From the NCBI GenBank assembly GCA_036971615.1, contig JAYKKR010000012.1, positions 186,001 to 250,000 of the forward strand: DNA of 64,000 nucleotides. Reading direction: 5' to 3'. The notes below the pieces were generated by a model that was given only the letters and a program-made list of their open reading frames with translations, ran no database searches and was not told the DNA's origin. Position numbers and translations under genes: made by a program. The stretch is from Amyloporia xantha (lineage: Eukaryota > Basidiomycota > Agaricomycetes > Polyporales > Adustoporiaceae). Below, one piece after another: positions 9,899 through 20,403 of this stretch; position 1 is the stretch's first letter, and every line of letters starts with the position of its first letter.

Positions 9899-11642
9899 CT
9901 AACATGTCCTCGTCGGTGGGCGACAGCGGCGGCAGCGTAGGGAGTCAAGCTCAGCGGCCAGGAGCTCAGCCACGGCGTCGTCGCTGTCGGGAGCCGGATG
10001 AGGAGCGGGGCCGCTAGAGGACCCTTCGATGAAGTCGGGGGCAGGGCTGTCGGAGCGAGCGGGGTCGAGCGTGTTGTCGGGGTAGTCAGCGATCCCGAAT
10101 TGCTCTGCGTACCCGAGGTCCCGCGCTCGATCGGCCATCTGGAAAAGGAAGTCGGTGGTGGCCGCTAACCGAGCGACGAGCCACATCTCGAGCTCGGTCT
10201 GCGGCTCGCACGGCGGCTCTGCGGCGACGTCCAGGAGGTCGAGGTTGCGAGGACGGCGAATGACGACGGGAGGGGGATGGAGCGGAAGGGGAGAAAAGGC
10301 GGGAAGGAGACTTGAGGGCACCCATGGAGGGGAGATCGGGCGGTCGGGGTCCTGGGAAGGAACAACGGTTCCTCAGTGGCTGGAAGGATCTCGAACGGGG
10401 GTACGGATGGACGCGGAGGGGGAGTGACGGGCGTGGCTGCAGGGGCGGCGGCGGGTGGACGGATAGTGGTGGCGCGCGGACGGGGCGGGATGAGGACGAC
10501 GGGACGGGCGCGGTTGGTGAGCGGGAATTCGGGAGGGTATGGCGGCTCGTCGTCGTCCTCGTCAGATTGCGGGCCGACGAACTCGATGTGCTCTGGGGAA
10601 GTGCGATGAAACGTACCTGCGGGAGGAAGAGCGGGGGAAGGACTTACGATTGGCGGGGGGATCGTCGCGGATGGTGCACTTCGCCCGCGCGATCATGCAC
10701 GACTCGCAAACATGGCGGCGAGTGCCGTCTCCCGCGCAGCGATACCCCTTCTTGGTGCAGTACGCGCACGGGGGGTGGTTGAGGTATACGATGGGACCTC
10801 GCCGATCGCGGTTCGGGCGATCAGCGAGGGTCTTTTTGGCATTGGCGGCGGTGGCGAGGCGAGGGGGAACCTTGATAGAGAGGCGGGGGGCCTTGGGAGG
10901 TTTCGGGGCGGCCGTTCTACCTTTCGTCTGCCGCTTCTTCCCACCCACGGTGCGCGGGGGCGGCGGGGACGGCGGGGCGAGGTCGGACGAGGGTTCTACT
11001 TCATCTTCGCCTTCGTCATCGTCCAACTCCACGGTCGACGGCGTTAGCGGCACGCTTCCGCCTGAAGAGGCGTTGCGACTTACTTCATCCGTTTCTGACG
11101 GGGAGGTGTAGCGGGACCCCGAGGCGGACGTATCGGCGTCGGTGGGAGGGAATGGGGCTGGGGGCCATAGGTTGTGGAGGGTGCGCAGTGGCGATTCCAG
11201 GTGAAGTTTTGAGTGCCGGCGAGGAAGGTGGCGCTGTGGGCGGGAGAGAGGCGCTGCAGGAGGGAGTCGTAGTACTGATCCGCGACGGGGAATTCGTCGC
11301 GGTAGGCCATGAGTCGGCCGCGCGTGGCTGCGAGCCAGGTTTGCAGCTCCAGGGCCGGGGCACTGCGCGGCGTGGTTTCGTGGCTGGCCACTGCGTGGGC
11401 CGCCGCCAGCGCCACCTAGCAGGAACGTCAAGGTTAGGGAGCGACGGCGCGGCGGGAATCGCGAACGAGCCACTTACCCAGGCCTGGCCCAAGGAGTTCA
11501 CCCACCGTAGCCACTCCTGTAGGTCCCGCGGCGAGGGTCGTCGCCGAGCTCTGGTTCCCGCGCCGCGTAGCGTGTCGAGGCGCTGTTCGATGATAGGGAG
11601 GGAGCGGCGAGCAGCGGCGGGGTTGGTGAGGTCGACGGACAT
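9899..11642 (-). CDS. Antisense gene with a Zn2Cys6-type cysteine cluster
   Basis: Exon 1 (11478-11642) starts MSVDLTNPAAARRSL, includes RDLQEWLRWVNSLGQAW and ends at GTAAGTG. A 62-nt intron ending CTGCTAG joins in phase to exon 2 (from 11415), VALAAAHAVASHETT. After a frame change near 11180 the protein is Ser- and acid-rich, then basic, and carries CAYCTKKGYRC and CESCMIARAKC (10676-10768). The spacing is C-x2-C-x6-C-x9-C-x2-C-x6-C, which fits a fungal binuclear zinc cluster. A donor at 10641-10647 and an acceptor before 10592 give a 56-nt intron. A Pro-rich stretch follows, then a helical C-terminus (LEMWLVARLAATTDFLFQMADRARDLG) ending at 9899. DNA binding is an inference from the cysteine spacing. 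Frames after 11180 and near 10300 do not join cleanly. Confidence 0.5.
10676..10768 (-). other. Zn2Cys6-like cysteine motif
   Basis: Six cysteines in C-x2-C-x6-C-x9-C-x2-C-x6-C order are flanked by basic residues (NRDRRG before, RAKCTIRDD at the end). This is the spacing class of Gal4-type zinc clusters. It is not the CCHC knuckle of Gag, which is separate at 3917. Confidence 0.6.
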
Positions 11643-11940
11643 GGTTGTGGAGGGAGCGAGTCGAGGTCGGGAAGGGAGAGTGGGGGGTAAGGGCGAGGTC
11701 GGAGGGGAAGGGAGGACGTTAGGGATGAACCAGCGGGTGCCGTTTCCCTCGTTTGGCAGCCTCTGTGGGAGCAGCGGGATGCGCGGCAGGAGCGCCTCGA
11801 GGTGGGCGCGTGCCCCAGCGCTATCGATCTTGACGCGATCGCGGCCCGATCGCGTGCATCTGCGATGATCGGACGACCTGAAGGCTCGGGGATTTGCTCG
11901 GGGATTAGGACGGCGGACCGACCGAGGACGGTCGGAATTT

Positions 11941-11954
11941 AAGTGGGTAGGGGG
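11941..11954 (+). other. Putative polypurine tract
   Basis: AAGTGGGTAGGGGG ends immediately before the TGTAAGG start of the 3' LTR. It is purine-rich with two T interruptions. Its position is right for plus-strand priming. Confidence 0.45.
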
Positions 11955-13442
11955 TGTAAGGAATGGGTACGCGCTACCCTATGAACGGACGGTAGGGCAG
12001 GACGAGACAGTGGAACGAAGGAGAGGTGATCACGCGGGACAAGGGAGCTCGGCGGAAGCAAGCATGGCATTCGAATGGAACGACTACGGGACGGAACGAC
12101 TACAGGACGGAACGCTAATCTACGGTCGACAAGTCGATGGGAGCGTCGGGCCCTTCCCCGCCGACGTCAGAGAACGAGCGGTGGCGCGGGGGACGATAAA
12201 TAGTCTCCCGGTGGTAACGGAAATCCTCCTCCGCAGGGGTACGGGCCCGCGAGGGACCTCCCTCCCGACGTCCTCCCCTCCCTCCCAGAGCATGAGCGGC
12301 GACACGGATCGAGTGCTCTAAGTCTTCGAACGCCCGCGGATAGGGACGCATACGGTCCAAAGTGTCCGAGAACTGGCGGGCAATAAGTTCGAGCCGTTCC
12401 AAAGCCTCATCGGTACGTTCCTCGGTGACGCGGGGAGGGGTCCAGAAGGCCTCTTCCGTGTACAACGGGAGGGGAGGCGGAGTGCCAGCTTCGTCCCGCT
12501 GCGCATTTGAGCGGACCTCGTCGGGGCTCCAGGCGATCCCAGGATAAGGGACTGCACCGCGATGGCTCAGGGAGGAGCGGAAGATCGAGTCGATGTAGTG
12601 GACGAGCTCGCGGAGGGTGACGAAGGCAGTGAGCGGAGGGAGCGTGAGGTTCCCCGCGGCTATGGCTTGGGCTCGAGCCTCATAGGCAAGGCGCTGCGGG
12701 ACGGGACGTGAGGGGAAGGGAAGAGAAGTGAAAGAGAAGGTGGACAAACCAGGAGCCAGCGCACTCCGTGCGCCCAGGCAAGCCAAGCAGCCGGATCGGA
12801 AGGGCGGAATGAAGGCTCCACAACGCATTCAGCGCGAAGCACGTCTACGAGGAGGAGGTAGCGGCGGACGTGGAGGGAACCGATGGGGTCGGTGGGTTCG
12901 GCAGGCTCAGACATGGCGAATGAGGCGAAGGGAGGGAAGAGCGCGCGGAAGGAGGATAAGTAAGTCAGGGGAAGAGTCGGAGGAGGCAGCGGGAGGTAGC
13001 GGGAGGAAGCGGGAGGGAAAGTGACGTGGCAGCGCACGCGGGACGAGGTATATATGAGGAAGGGGGACGAGGCGGAAGGGGATCTACCATCTGGTACGAG
13101 CTGCGACTGGGACTTTGATTTTCACGCGACCGGGTTTTATTGCTCAGCGGAGCTACGCTGCGTTTTACTTCTACGAGAGGGCGAGCAAGCGGCTTGACCC
13201 ATTTTACTGCGATTCGGGATATCTACTGCGTACTTAGGACTGCGACTGCGACTTGACTGGGATAGCACACATAGAGCATCCCCCATATACCTACGAGTCT
13301 CTAGCTCAATCAATTCTTTTCTCTCTTGCTCATCCTCCGTGCCAGACGCTGCGAACGTCTTCACTCCCCTTCCCCTTCGACTCATTGATCTGTTCCTTCC
13401 AGGTGTGCTTATCGCACAGCGGGAGGAGCACCAAGCCTTACA
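11955..13442 (+). repeat. 3' LTR of the Gypsy element
   Basis: The LTR is 1,488 bp, starts TGTAAGG, ends CCTTACA and is nearly identical to 1057-2542. It contains the same TATA-like box at 13049-13055. The two LTRs differ at only two substitutions plus four short indels. Confidence 0.95.
12115..12914 (-). CDS. LTR-internal antisense ORF, hypothetical protein (3' LTR copy)
   Basis: This is the same minus-strand reading as in the 5' LTR, from MSEPAEPTDPIG at 12914 to the stop at 12115. The same putative intron lies between AWLAWAHG and YEARAQAIAAGNL. The coding parts are identical to the 5' copy. The only nearby length change is one extra G in the proposed intron, which is neutral if that stretch is spliced. 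Confidence 0.45.
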
Positions 13443-15298
13443 ACGCCGGAAGTCATCTAGCTGGATGTTTGTGAACAGCAGGCCGTGCAGCAAGACGAAG
13501 AGCTCCGTGAGCGCCGCGTCCGGTGCCTCGCGACGTGCTTGGGCAGGGGGTGACAACAGCTCAAGGATGGACTCTCTCGCCGTGGTGAAGGGATGCAGCG
13601 CGATCATGCTGGGTTTGGTATAAGCGCTTCCCGTCACCTGGAATAGAGATCGATAATCACACACCTCCTCACGAAATGATACGTCGCCCTCAACTCCTCA
13701 TCGCTCGCGTCCTTCTCCCAACTCAGCAGCCCAAGATGGTGATGCAGCTTGCCCGTGCCCGGCGTCAGCGCCAGTCCCCGCACAGAACACTCGCGCGCAA
13801 TTTGGCGCCACCGCTCCTTCTCCGCTGCTGCGAGGCTGATGGAGCTCGAGCCGACACCAACGCTCGGGATGTCGTTCTGCTGATGATGGACATGTGACGA
13901 TGGGAGCAAGTCATCGATGCGCGCGGCAGGAGTCCGCGATGCTGGTTTGGTCGAGGGGATCTCCAGCTTGTCGGAGCTGTCGTCGTCATCACCGTCAACG
14001 AGCTGAGGGACGCCAAGTGGGCTCTCGACAGAGCCGAGGCTCCAGATCAGGCGAGGCTGCTCGAAGCAGCTTGTATGTTGTCGAGAAGGGTGCACACCCC
14101 CATCCAATACTGGTCGAGGTCGCCCAGCACTTCGACCCATGTACTCCGGAACTCGGCAAGGTTTCGCTCCTCGAGGAGACCCGAATAGAAGGAGTATGCG
14201 TAGTAGATGAAATCCTATAAGAACGGATCACATGCGGGGTCAGTGCACTGTCTCATTCGAAATACAGAGACACTTTTACCTGCAGATATTTCAGAGCGAT
14301 GCGCAAGTTGTGTGGCGGTCGCGCGGCGTGGCGCAGCGACTCGAGCAACCTGAAGAATGCATGTGTCCAAAGGCGGATGATGAGATTGTATTTGGCCGGG
14401 GTTTCGCAGCGACACAGGTACCGAAGGCGCGAGAGTTAGCGTCAGCAGCTGATGCATTTTTTCTGCTAGACTGTGACAACCAGTAGAAATCACTCACTCC
14501 TTGTGATCGACCAGTAGCCTCCACCACCGCTCCGACTTGTCCTCGCCGACTTGTCCCTCTGCTCCTCCTGAACCTGGCCGTCCCTTCAGGATGATGCCGA
14601 CTCTCTGTACGTCCCGCTCCCCCTCGTCCTCTCGGTCCTTATCTCGGTCCTCACCCAAGATCTTCGCTTCCAGCACACTGATGCCACGATAAAGCTTCTT
14701 CAGCTGCATCGAAAATGTGTTCGTGCCCGACGCGCTATCTTCTGATCTGCGCGCGTGACCATTCGCATTGTCGAACAAGGACGAAGGGGCTGAAGAGCCG
14801 GTGGTGGTGGAGGAGAGCGTGACATTTGAAGAGAGTGTGGACTGTGCGTAGGAGGCAGAGGCCGTCGAGGAGGCAGAAACCGTACTCGCCTGATGACTTG
14901 GGTGTTGGTGGTGGCCGACCCGAACTTGACCCCATGGCGTGCGGGACGTTGGGTGACGCATGCGGGCGTGCCAGGACCGAAAAACGGACGGGGTCGTCCT
15001 TTCGGTGGTCGAACAGCTGGCGATGTGAATCTGCAGCTGTCTGCGATTACGAGCTGGACTGGTGAGCCTGCGGTCCATGAGGCACCGGGCCGCGCGGAGC
15101 GTACGAGCTTGACGCCGCGTCGGACATGCTATCGGGCTCGGCAGTGAGGACGGGTTGTCGAGAGTGGTCTGCATTAGGATTGTAGAGTTTGCCAGGGCTA
15201 CCAGAGGATGGCCCTGCTTGTGATTTGGAATGTGACGAGCGGGGAGATGTAGGGGATACCTTGAGTCTGCGCGAGAAGTCTTCGGCGTCAGCCTCCAT
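13443..15298 (-). pseudogene. Est1/SMG7-like (Est1-type DNA/RNA-binding) gene, disrupted
   Basis: The chosen start at 15298 is the ATG of MEADAEDFSRRLKVSPTSPRSS. A Ser/Pro-rich N-terminus follows, with LFDHRKDDPVRFSVLA, then FSMQLKKLYRGISVLEAKILGE. An exon with KYNLIIRLWTHAFFRLLESL and LRIALKYLQ leads, after an intron ending TTATAG, to DFIYYAYSFYSGLLEERN (starts 14215). Then come RWRQIARECSVRGLALTPG, TGKLHHHLGLLSWEKD and ALHPFTTARESILELLSPP, and FVLLHGLLFTNIQLDDF at the breakpoint. This order matches Est1-type TPR proteins of Agaricomycetes, related to SMG7/EST1 proteins acting in RNA decay or at telomeres. The Gypsy element enters after LDDFRR. Frame changes also occur near 14000 and 14880, so it may have decayed before insertion or contain assembly indels. 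Confidence 0.7.
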
Positions 15299-16129
15299 TG
15301 CAGATGGGGAGCTTTGTGAGATAATAATGTTGGGGTTGGGAAGTGGCGGGGCGTGCAGTCTTCGTGGCGAAGACGGACGGGCGGGGCGGATGGTTGAAGA
15401 AGAGACTGGGAGGGGTCGTTCTGTGCATTCACGAGGTTTTGACGCACTAAAGGCGCAGTCGTGGTGGTTCAACAACCGTGTTAGTATGGGATCGAGAAAA
15501 TACGAAAGAGACGTACACGGCTTGCCTGCGCTGGAATGCAGCAAACTTGGTGGTCGTAGTGCAGCATCGTGTGCAGAGTGGGCCTCTCGCCAAGCTGGGG
15601 CCATAGTTAACCGAGAGGCACGTGAATGCCCAGTCGTCTACATAAAGTCGACACACTAGCAAGGCTCTTGAACCTACCCACCTCCCATGTCGCCTTGCTG
15701 AGTTTAAGGTTGCACTGCCGACCACTAGCTGAAATGAACAAAATGCGATCGTGTGCCGCCCTGGCCGAGTCGGACGATGCACACGCAGAGTAGTTCATTC
15801 GCCTAGTTGGTTTGTCGGTGTGGCTCGGACAGCAGGTGGCTTTCGCTGATGAGGGCTGCATGGTCTTTGGGTATTTACAAACCAGCTATGTTGGCTGTGT
15901 GTAGTGGGTCATTTTCCGTGTTTATGCAGTTTCTGAGCACTCACAGTGTGGCCATAATACCTCACCACCGAGCGAACAAGTGGAAGAGCGACACGTAGGC
16001 GGTGGCTCCCGGAGTTTACCTGTACTTTAGTGTAGCATACAGTACCTCACAAGATTTTCTGCACTCGAAAATTGTTTGTTTACATTCACATCACATCAAT
16101 TCATTTTTGGAAAGACGATAACTACAGCA
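15299..16129. other. No supported gene
   Basis: Several short ORFs exist on both strands, but none shows a recognisable domain, a convincing start or consistent splice sites. The segment separates two minus-strand genes and so should include the upstream region of the Est1-like gene and the downstream region of the gene ending at 16130. Confidence 0.4.
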
Positions 16130-16974
16130 TCAAGAAGGATATGAAATTGCTAAGGCAGAGCACTCTGAACCGACTACAAAAGTAAATGTCACCACTATTT
16201 GATCATCAGTGAGGTCAATGACCCCAGCGGAATCAACACGATAGAATACTGGCTCCTCAGCTACAGTGAGATCAATGATGTCCAGTAACTGCCGAACCTC
16301 AACCTGCCCATGTTCCTCATCCAAATTGGTGTCAGAGGTGGTGCTAGAAGATGGGCGATGCCCACCAGTGGCGGAGGGGCTGCCGATGCGAGGTTCAATA
16401 TTGAGATTGCCTGCCAATGTCAGCGGCATGACCGATAAGTGACTCGGTCCTGCACGGGGTGCTGGTACAGGATGTTAGTCCACAATAGAGTTTTCAAAAC
16501 TGTCATATGTACGCACCGAGAGTATTCGGCGACAGCAAGGCCAAATCTGTCGCAGCGATATTGTGAGCAATGTTGGCAGGAGAGCAGGTGTGCTTGAGCA
16601 GGATATTGAGGCCCATACATAACCCACAGAGACGGCATTTTCCCAAAACCATGACCAGATTGGTGTAGGTGACACCACCATCCAGGAGCTTCAGGACGGT
16701 GTCGACGACATCGTCATCGGACGGCAGGGGTTGGTCTTCAATGTGACTACTGACGAGCGATGCAGGTGGCGGCGTCCACATGCGTGCAGCGTCGTGTACC
16801 CAGCCTGGGTTTAGACCTGAGTTTATATCAGTAGGTGTTCCAGACTACTGAGACAGTCGTACTAACCTTCTATGACTGAACAGAGATTAGTGTCCTTGTC
16901 CTTCTTGCCTGCTGCAAGCGACATGGATGGCGAGGATGGGAGGGGGTTCAGCGGTGTAACCGGGGACAGCAGAA
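16130..16974 (-). pseudogene. Unrecognised gene with Cys-rich motif and IDLT motifs, 3' part
   Basis: The exons can be read on the minus strand. The first is about 16868-16974, with PLPSSPSMSLAAGKKDKDTN and LCSVIEG. The next is about 16503-16818, with LNPGWVHDAARMWTPPPASL, DVVDTVLKLLDGGVTYTNL and the Cys-rich CRLCGLCMGLNILLKHTC. The last ends at 16130 and carries LLDIIDLTVAEEP and VIDLTDDQIVV, which resemble SUMO-interacting motifs. Introns of about 50 nt with GT...AG ends separate them. The 5' end is cut by the element starting at 16975; upstream exons probably lie beyond 20403. I do not recognise the family. Confidence 0.4.
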
Positions 16975-17216
16975 CATCAGGAAAAACCATATTAGTCCCA
17001 GGCTGCTCTGAGAGCATCCAAGAGCATCCTAGAGACTTCAGAGTATTCAAAGTACTCAGAGTAGCCAGAGTGCTCTTAAACTTAGTTGACATGAGATTTT
17101 TTTCTCAGAGTAACCCAGAGTAACCTGAGAGTAGCCTGAGAGTACTCCTAGATGACCCTATGTAGTCTTTTGTCGTCTCTCACACCTCATTATAGTTTGT
17201 ATCAGAGCACTCTCAA

Positions 17217-17791
17217 TGTCGCGACTTAGAGTCAAGCGACAGGGGAAGAACAAACCTGAACGGCCGAGGGCGTTCGACTAGATCTTATCGAAGTGATGAC
17301 GAGCTTAGGCTCAAGTCTAAGGCTAGGGACAAGATAAAATAGAACGTAAGTACAAGTAAGTAAGTACAAGCGGGGCTTGGCTTACCTAGGGACAAGAGGT
17401 CGAAACTGAAGTCCCCAGGCAGAGGCGTGCTACCTTATATACTACAAGAGTTCAGGGCAGGCTATCTATATGGTCCGTGCGCAGGTGGTCTGTGCGCAGC
17501 CTGAGTAAGCAGGCTATGAGTCATAAGTGATGTCGTGAGCGGAGCCCGGCGGGGCCCGAGGTCGGCTGGCACCGTGCTTAAGTAAATGTCCGTAAAGGGA
17601 AGGCGGGACGGAGTCCGTGGGAAAGGGACATGTGACCTGTAATGGTCGACGCGTCTGAGTCCATGAACAGGGAGCTCGCTGTGTGTACAGTAGAATGGCC
17701 GTTTCGAATAAGAGGGGAAAATAACGATGAGTAAAAGGAGAAAATCGTCCGTATATAGAAAGGGAGAAACGCTCGATGTCAACTCGTGACA
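17217..17791. mobile_element. Solo LTR with CTCAA target duplication
   Basis: This 575-bp segment begins TGTCGCGA and ends TCGTGACA, near-perfect inverted termini of TG...CA type. CTCAA occurs directly before (17212-17216) and directly after (17792-17796). No internal retrotransposon sequence is present, so this is a solo LTR left by recombination. Its base composition is distinctly more GC-rich than the AT-rich element around it. Superfamily is unknown. Confidence 0.8.
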
Positions 17792-17799
17792 CTCAAGGT

Positions 17800-18600
17800 T
17801 ACAGTATTATAATAGAACATAGCAGTATATTCACAAATAATATACACGCTAAAGATAATCTAATACTAGCAGCCATAATAATTATGTCCAATGTGATAGC
17901 TCAAGACAAAAATCTCCACATTACCAAACTAATGTTATTATTCAGTATACAGTAATATAAAACACAAAGCTGAAAGACGTACATAAGATCAATGAAGATA
18001 TTTTGTTGTGTGGCCAAAATATAAGGAAATCTAATAGAAGAATTCAGGTAAAGTCCAATTAGTTGAAGGGGAAAGACAAGGTACTTACATAAGTAGTACT
18101 TTCACAGTAAACTGAAGCCAAATAGCATGGGCAATAATACTCTAAGAATTGACAAAGTGATCAACAAAGGAATTGAGATAGAAGTGAACAACTTACCTGA
18201 CATCATCACAATCAGAATCAGTGTTGATTGTGTTGCACAAGTCTGTAGATACAATAATTTAGAGCAGCTAAAAATGGAGAAGCAAATGAACGACTTACAT
18301 GTTGGGAGTATGTATTCTCATCAAAGTTTGAAATTATAGATGACGACTCACCATCCTTTACAAGTCTTACAAAAGCATTAATTCATGCACAAAGCATGTC
18401 ATATCTATTGAATGCAATGGACATGTCAGCCTGAAAGGGAATTATGGACAGACTTACATTGCTTTGCTGTCGCATGATGACAGCCAACAGCCAACCTTCA
18501 ATGTTGGTGATTTGGATTGTGATTAGAGATAGAAATAGTGTCAGTTATTCATAGATACAAATGAGAATAGGAAGAAGATATGTACTTACCTGTGTCCACA
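17800..18600 (-). CDS. Intron-rich gene fragment with tiny exons inside the element
   Basis: On the minus strand, GTAAGT or GTACGT donors and TAG/CAG acceptors alternate at regular spacing. From high to low coordinate there is an intron of about 56 nt beginning ATGTAAGTCG near 18301, an exon of 46 nt, an intron of 55 nt, an exon of 53 nt, an intron of 58 nt, an exon of 48 nt and an intron of 54 nt. More donors are seen near 18455 and 18588. Such a ladder is very unlikely by chance and indicates a spliced gene, probably belonging to the element. I cannot hold one open frame through all exons, so it may be decayed. No domain is recognised. Confidence 0.4.
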
Positions 18601-20260
18601 ATTTATAACGACTCATATGCCCTGCCAGCACATCACCATACCTGAGGCAAAACCAGCCAGAGAGACGGCCACAGATTAGAAGTCACCAGATATAGCCCAG
18701 AGATGAGAAGAACAATCAATGAGTGAACAGAAACCAAGCAGAAATGTGAAGTGGCAAGGAAGGAGACGAAGCAGAGTGGTTGTTGAGGAAGAAGAGACGC
18801 AACAACCATGACTGCTTAATTTGGGCAGAGTTTGACGCGGCAGACTGACACCTGTTTTGGGAACCCAGGTTTAGGGTTAGCAGGGACTTGGGCGCATTTG
18901 CCCTTCAAGTTCTCCTCAGCTGTTCCTCCTAGCTGCTACTTCTTGATATCTATTAACTCTACTATCTTGGATCTCAAATACTGTGACTAGGGACTCTATC
19001 TTAGTACCTGTGGCTTTGGGGTTTGTCTAGTTCACTGGGACTTGACTGACCTTAGACGGTTGTTCTGTCCCTGCTCTGCACTATCTGGTAACTCATGTGA
19101 GTCCTCCTTCTCTCTTTCTTATTCTCCACTCTTGGAGAAGAGTCTCAGGGCTGTCCCATCCTATTCTGTGAAGGTATGAAGGAGTTCTGGGAGATATTGA
19201 AGGGTCTTGGATGGAATGGGCGCTTTTTTGCAGTTTTGATTGGGAGATAACTGGGGATCCAATGTGAGTTATCCTTTCGCTTTTACACCATTCTATTCGC
19301 ATTGTCAAGCCCTTCCAGACGAGCCCTTGCTCATCCAAATCCGTCCACTCCTTCCTCCTCTGTTGCACTTTTTCATCAAAAACCTCGTCTTGTCCATATC
19401 TCAGGAACCCATGGACGGTTTCCTTTGATTGTCGAATAGAATGAAAGCCCTAATTGCAGGCTTTCCGACGATGTATACATTGGTGGGTTTACATCCAGTG
19501 GTTTCTGTTCTATGGCTGCATGTTGAACGACCTCCTCCTCATGCTCCCATTTCTCATGTGCGTCCTTCTCTATCTATTACTGCACTGATATATCACATTA
19601 TTCAACTATCTAACACTCCTTTATCTCCCCATTTATCTAGTTGCAGTCTCTTTTATTGGCCAGAGTCCAGATTCTCAATTCTGAGATGTGTCTTACTCTG
19701 TTTGACCTTTGACCTTTGACCTCTGACTTTTGACTGTTAACCATCAGTGAAAGAAAGACTCTGTGGATGTATGGAGTAAATATGAATAAAGGAGAGGAGA
19801 TGGCTGTGGCTGCACAGAGGTGAGTACACCTATTATACTCCTACTTTTGCTCACTTCTGATTTCCCTTTTTTCATGCCACATAATATCTATAATACCCTT
19901 CTTTCTCTCACCATTATATTCCTGCTATTCAGCAGCTCTTTGTGCTTATTCTGTATGAATGTACATTTTCTATTTCAATATCTCCATTTAAACCAGTACG
20001 ACAGATCACCTTCACATGTATTTGAGCTAAATTATTCTAATAAAACATAGAAAGTGAATAGAATGATAGGAAATAGTAGGATACCATAGCTATTTCATAG
20101 CCAGTAGACAATATAGCTCAAATAATGCATATCAGAGATACCAGGAATTTATTATACAAGCAAGTGAGAAAACAACCTTTTTACATATTATACTGTTCAT
20201 AAATAATGTATTATAGCTTTATAAATATTCTACAGTCTCACAAAGAAACACAAGCTAGCC
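18601..20260. other. AT-rich interior of the element, no supported gene
   Basis: The stretch has short ORFs only. GTGAGT-type sites occur on + (for example near 19264 and 19820). A segment near 18846-18880 (GGGAACCCAGGTTTAGG) is the inverted counterpart of one near 790-815 in the first element, supporting relatedness of the two. No protein domain is visible. Confidence 0.4.
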
Positions 20261-20403
20261 TAGGATGCTCTGAGAAATCTAAAATATCTCAGAGAAACTC
20301 AGGCTTACCTGAGATGCTCTGAGATAACCTGAGCTACTCTGAGAAACCTCATATATCTCAGAGCACCCTAGGTTACCCCAGAGAAAAAGTGTTTTTCCTG
20401 ATG

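Larger units (their letters stand above)
1057..13442 (+). mobile_element. Ty3/Gypsy LTR retrotransposon, complete length
   Basis: The element is 12,386 bp. It consists of a 5' LTR, primer-binding region, gag, protease, reverse transcriptase, RNase H, integrase, a 3.2 kb region with minus-strand genes, a purine-rich tract and a 3' LTR. The domain order RT-RNaseH-INT places it in Ty3/Gypsy. The LTRs begin TGTAAGG and end CCTTACA, and the insertion is flanked by ACGC on both sides. The LTRs differ by two substitutions and four small indels, so insertion is recent. Gag-pol is nevertheless broken by roughly a dozen frameshifts without obvious nonsense substitutions. The long 3' region and the 1.49 kb LTRs both carry minus-strand ORFs. 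The target is a minus-strand Est1-like gene. Confidence 0.95.
16975..20403. mobile_element. 3.4 kb AT-rich DNA element with CATCAGGAAAAAC inverted ends
   Basis: The left end CATCAGGAAAAAC (16975) and right end GTTTTTCCTGATG (to 20403) are exact inverted copies of 13 nt. Inside each end lie 100-150 bp of short motifs such as CTCTGAG, TCAGAG and CCTAGG. Flanks share only AA, so the target duplication is at most 2 bp or has decayed. The element interrupts a minus-strand gene whose coding text is seen on both sides. Contents are a solo LTR (17217-17791), a run of tiny minus-strand exons (about 17800-18600) and AT-rich sequence without long ORFs. The superfamily cannot be assigned from the visible sequence. 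Confidence 0.6.

Noticed and set aside
15447..15861. Minus-strand ORFs upstream of the Est1-like gene
   Set aside because: No conserved text or splice pattern was found; overlapping frames contradict each other.
16975..20403. Helitron
   Set aside because: The element has inverted terminal repeats; I see no CTRR end with a preceding hairpin and no Rep/helicase text.
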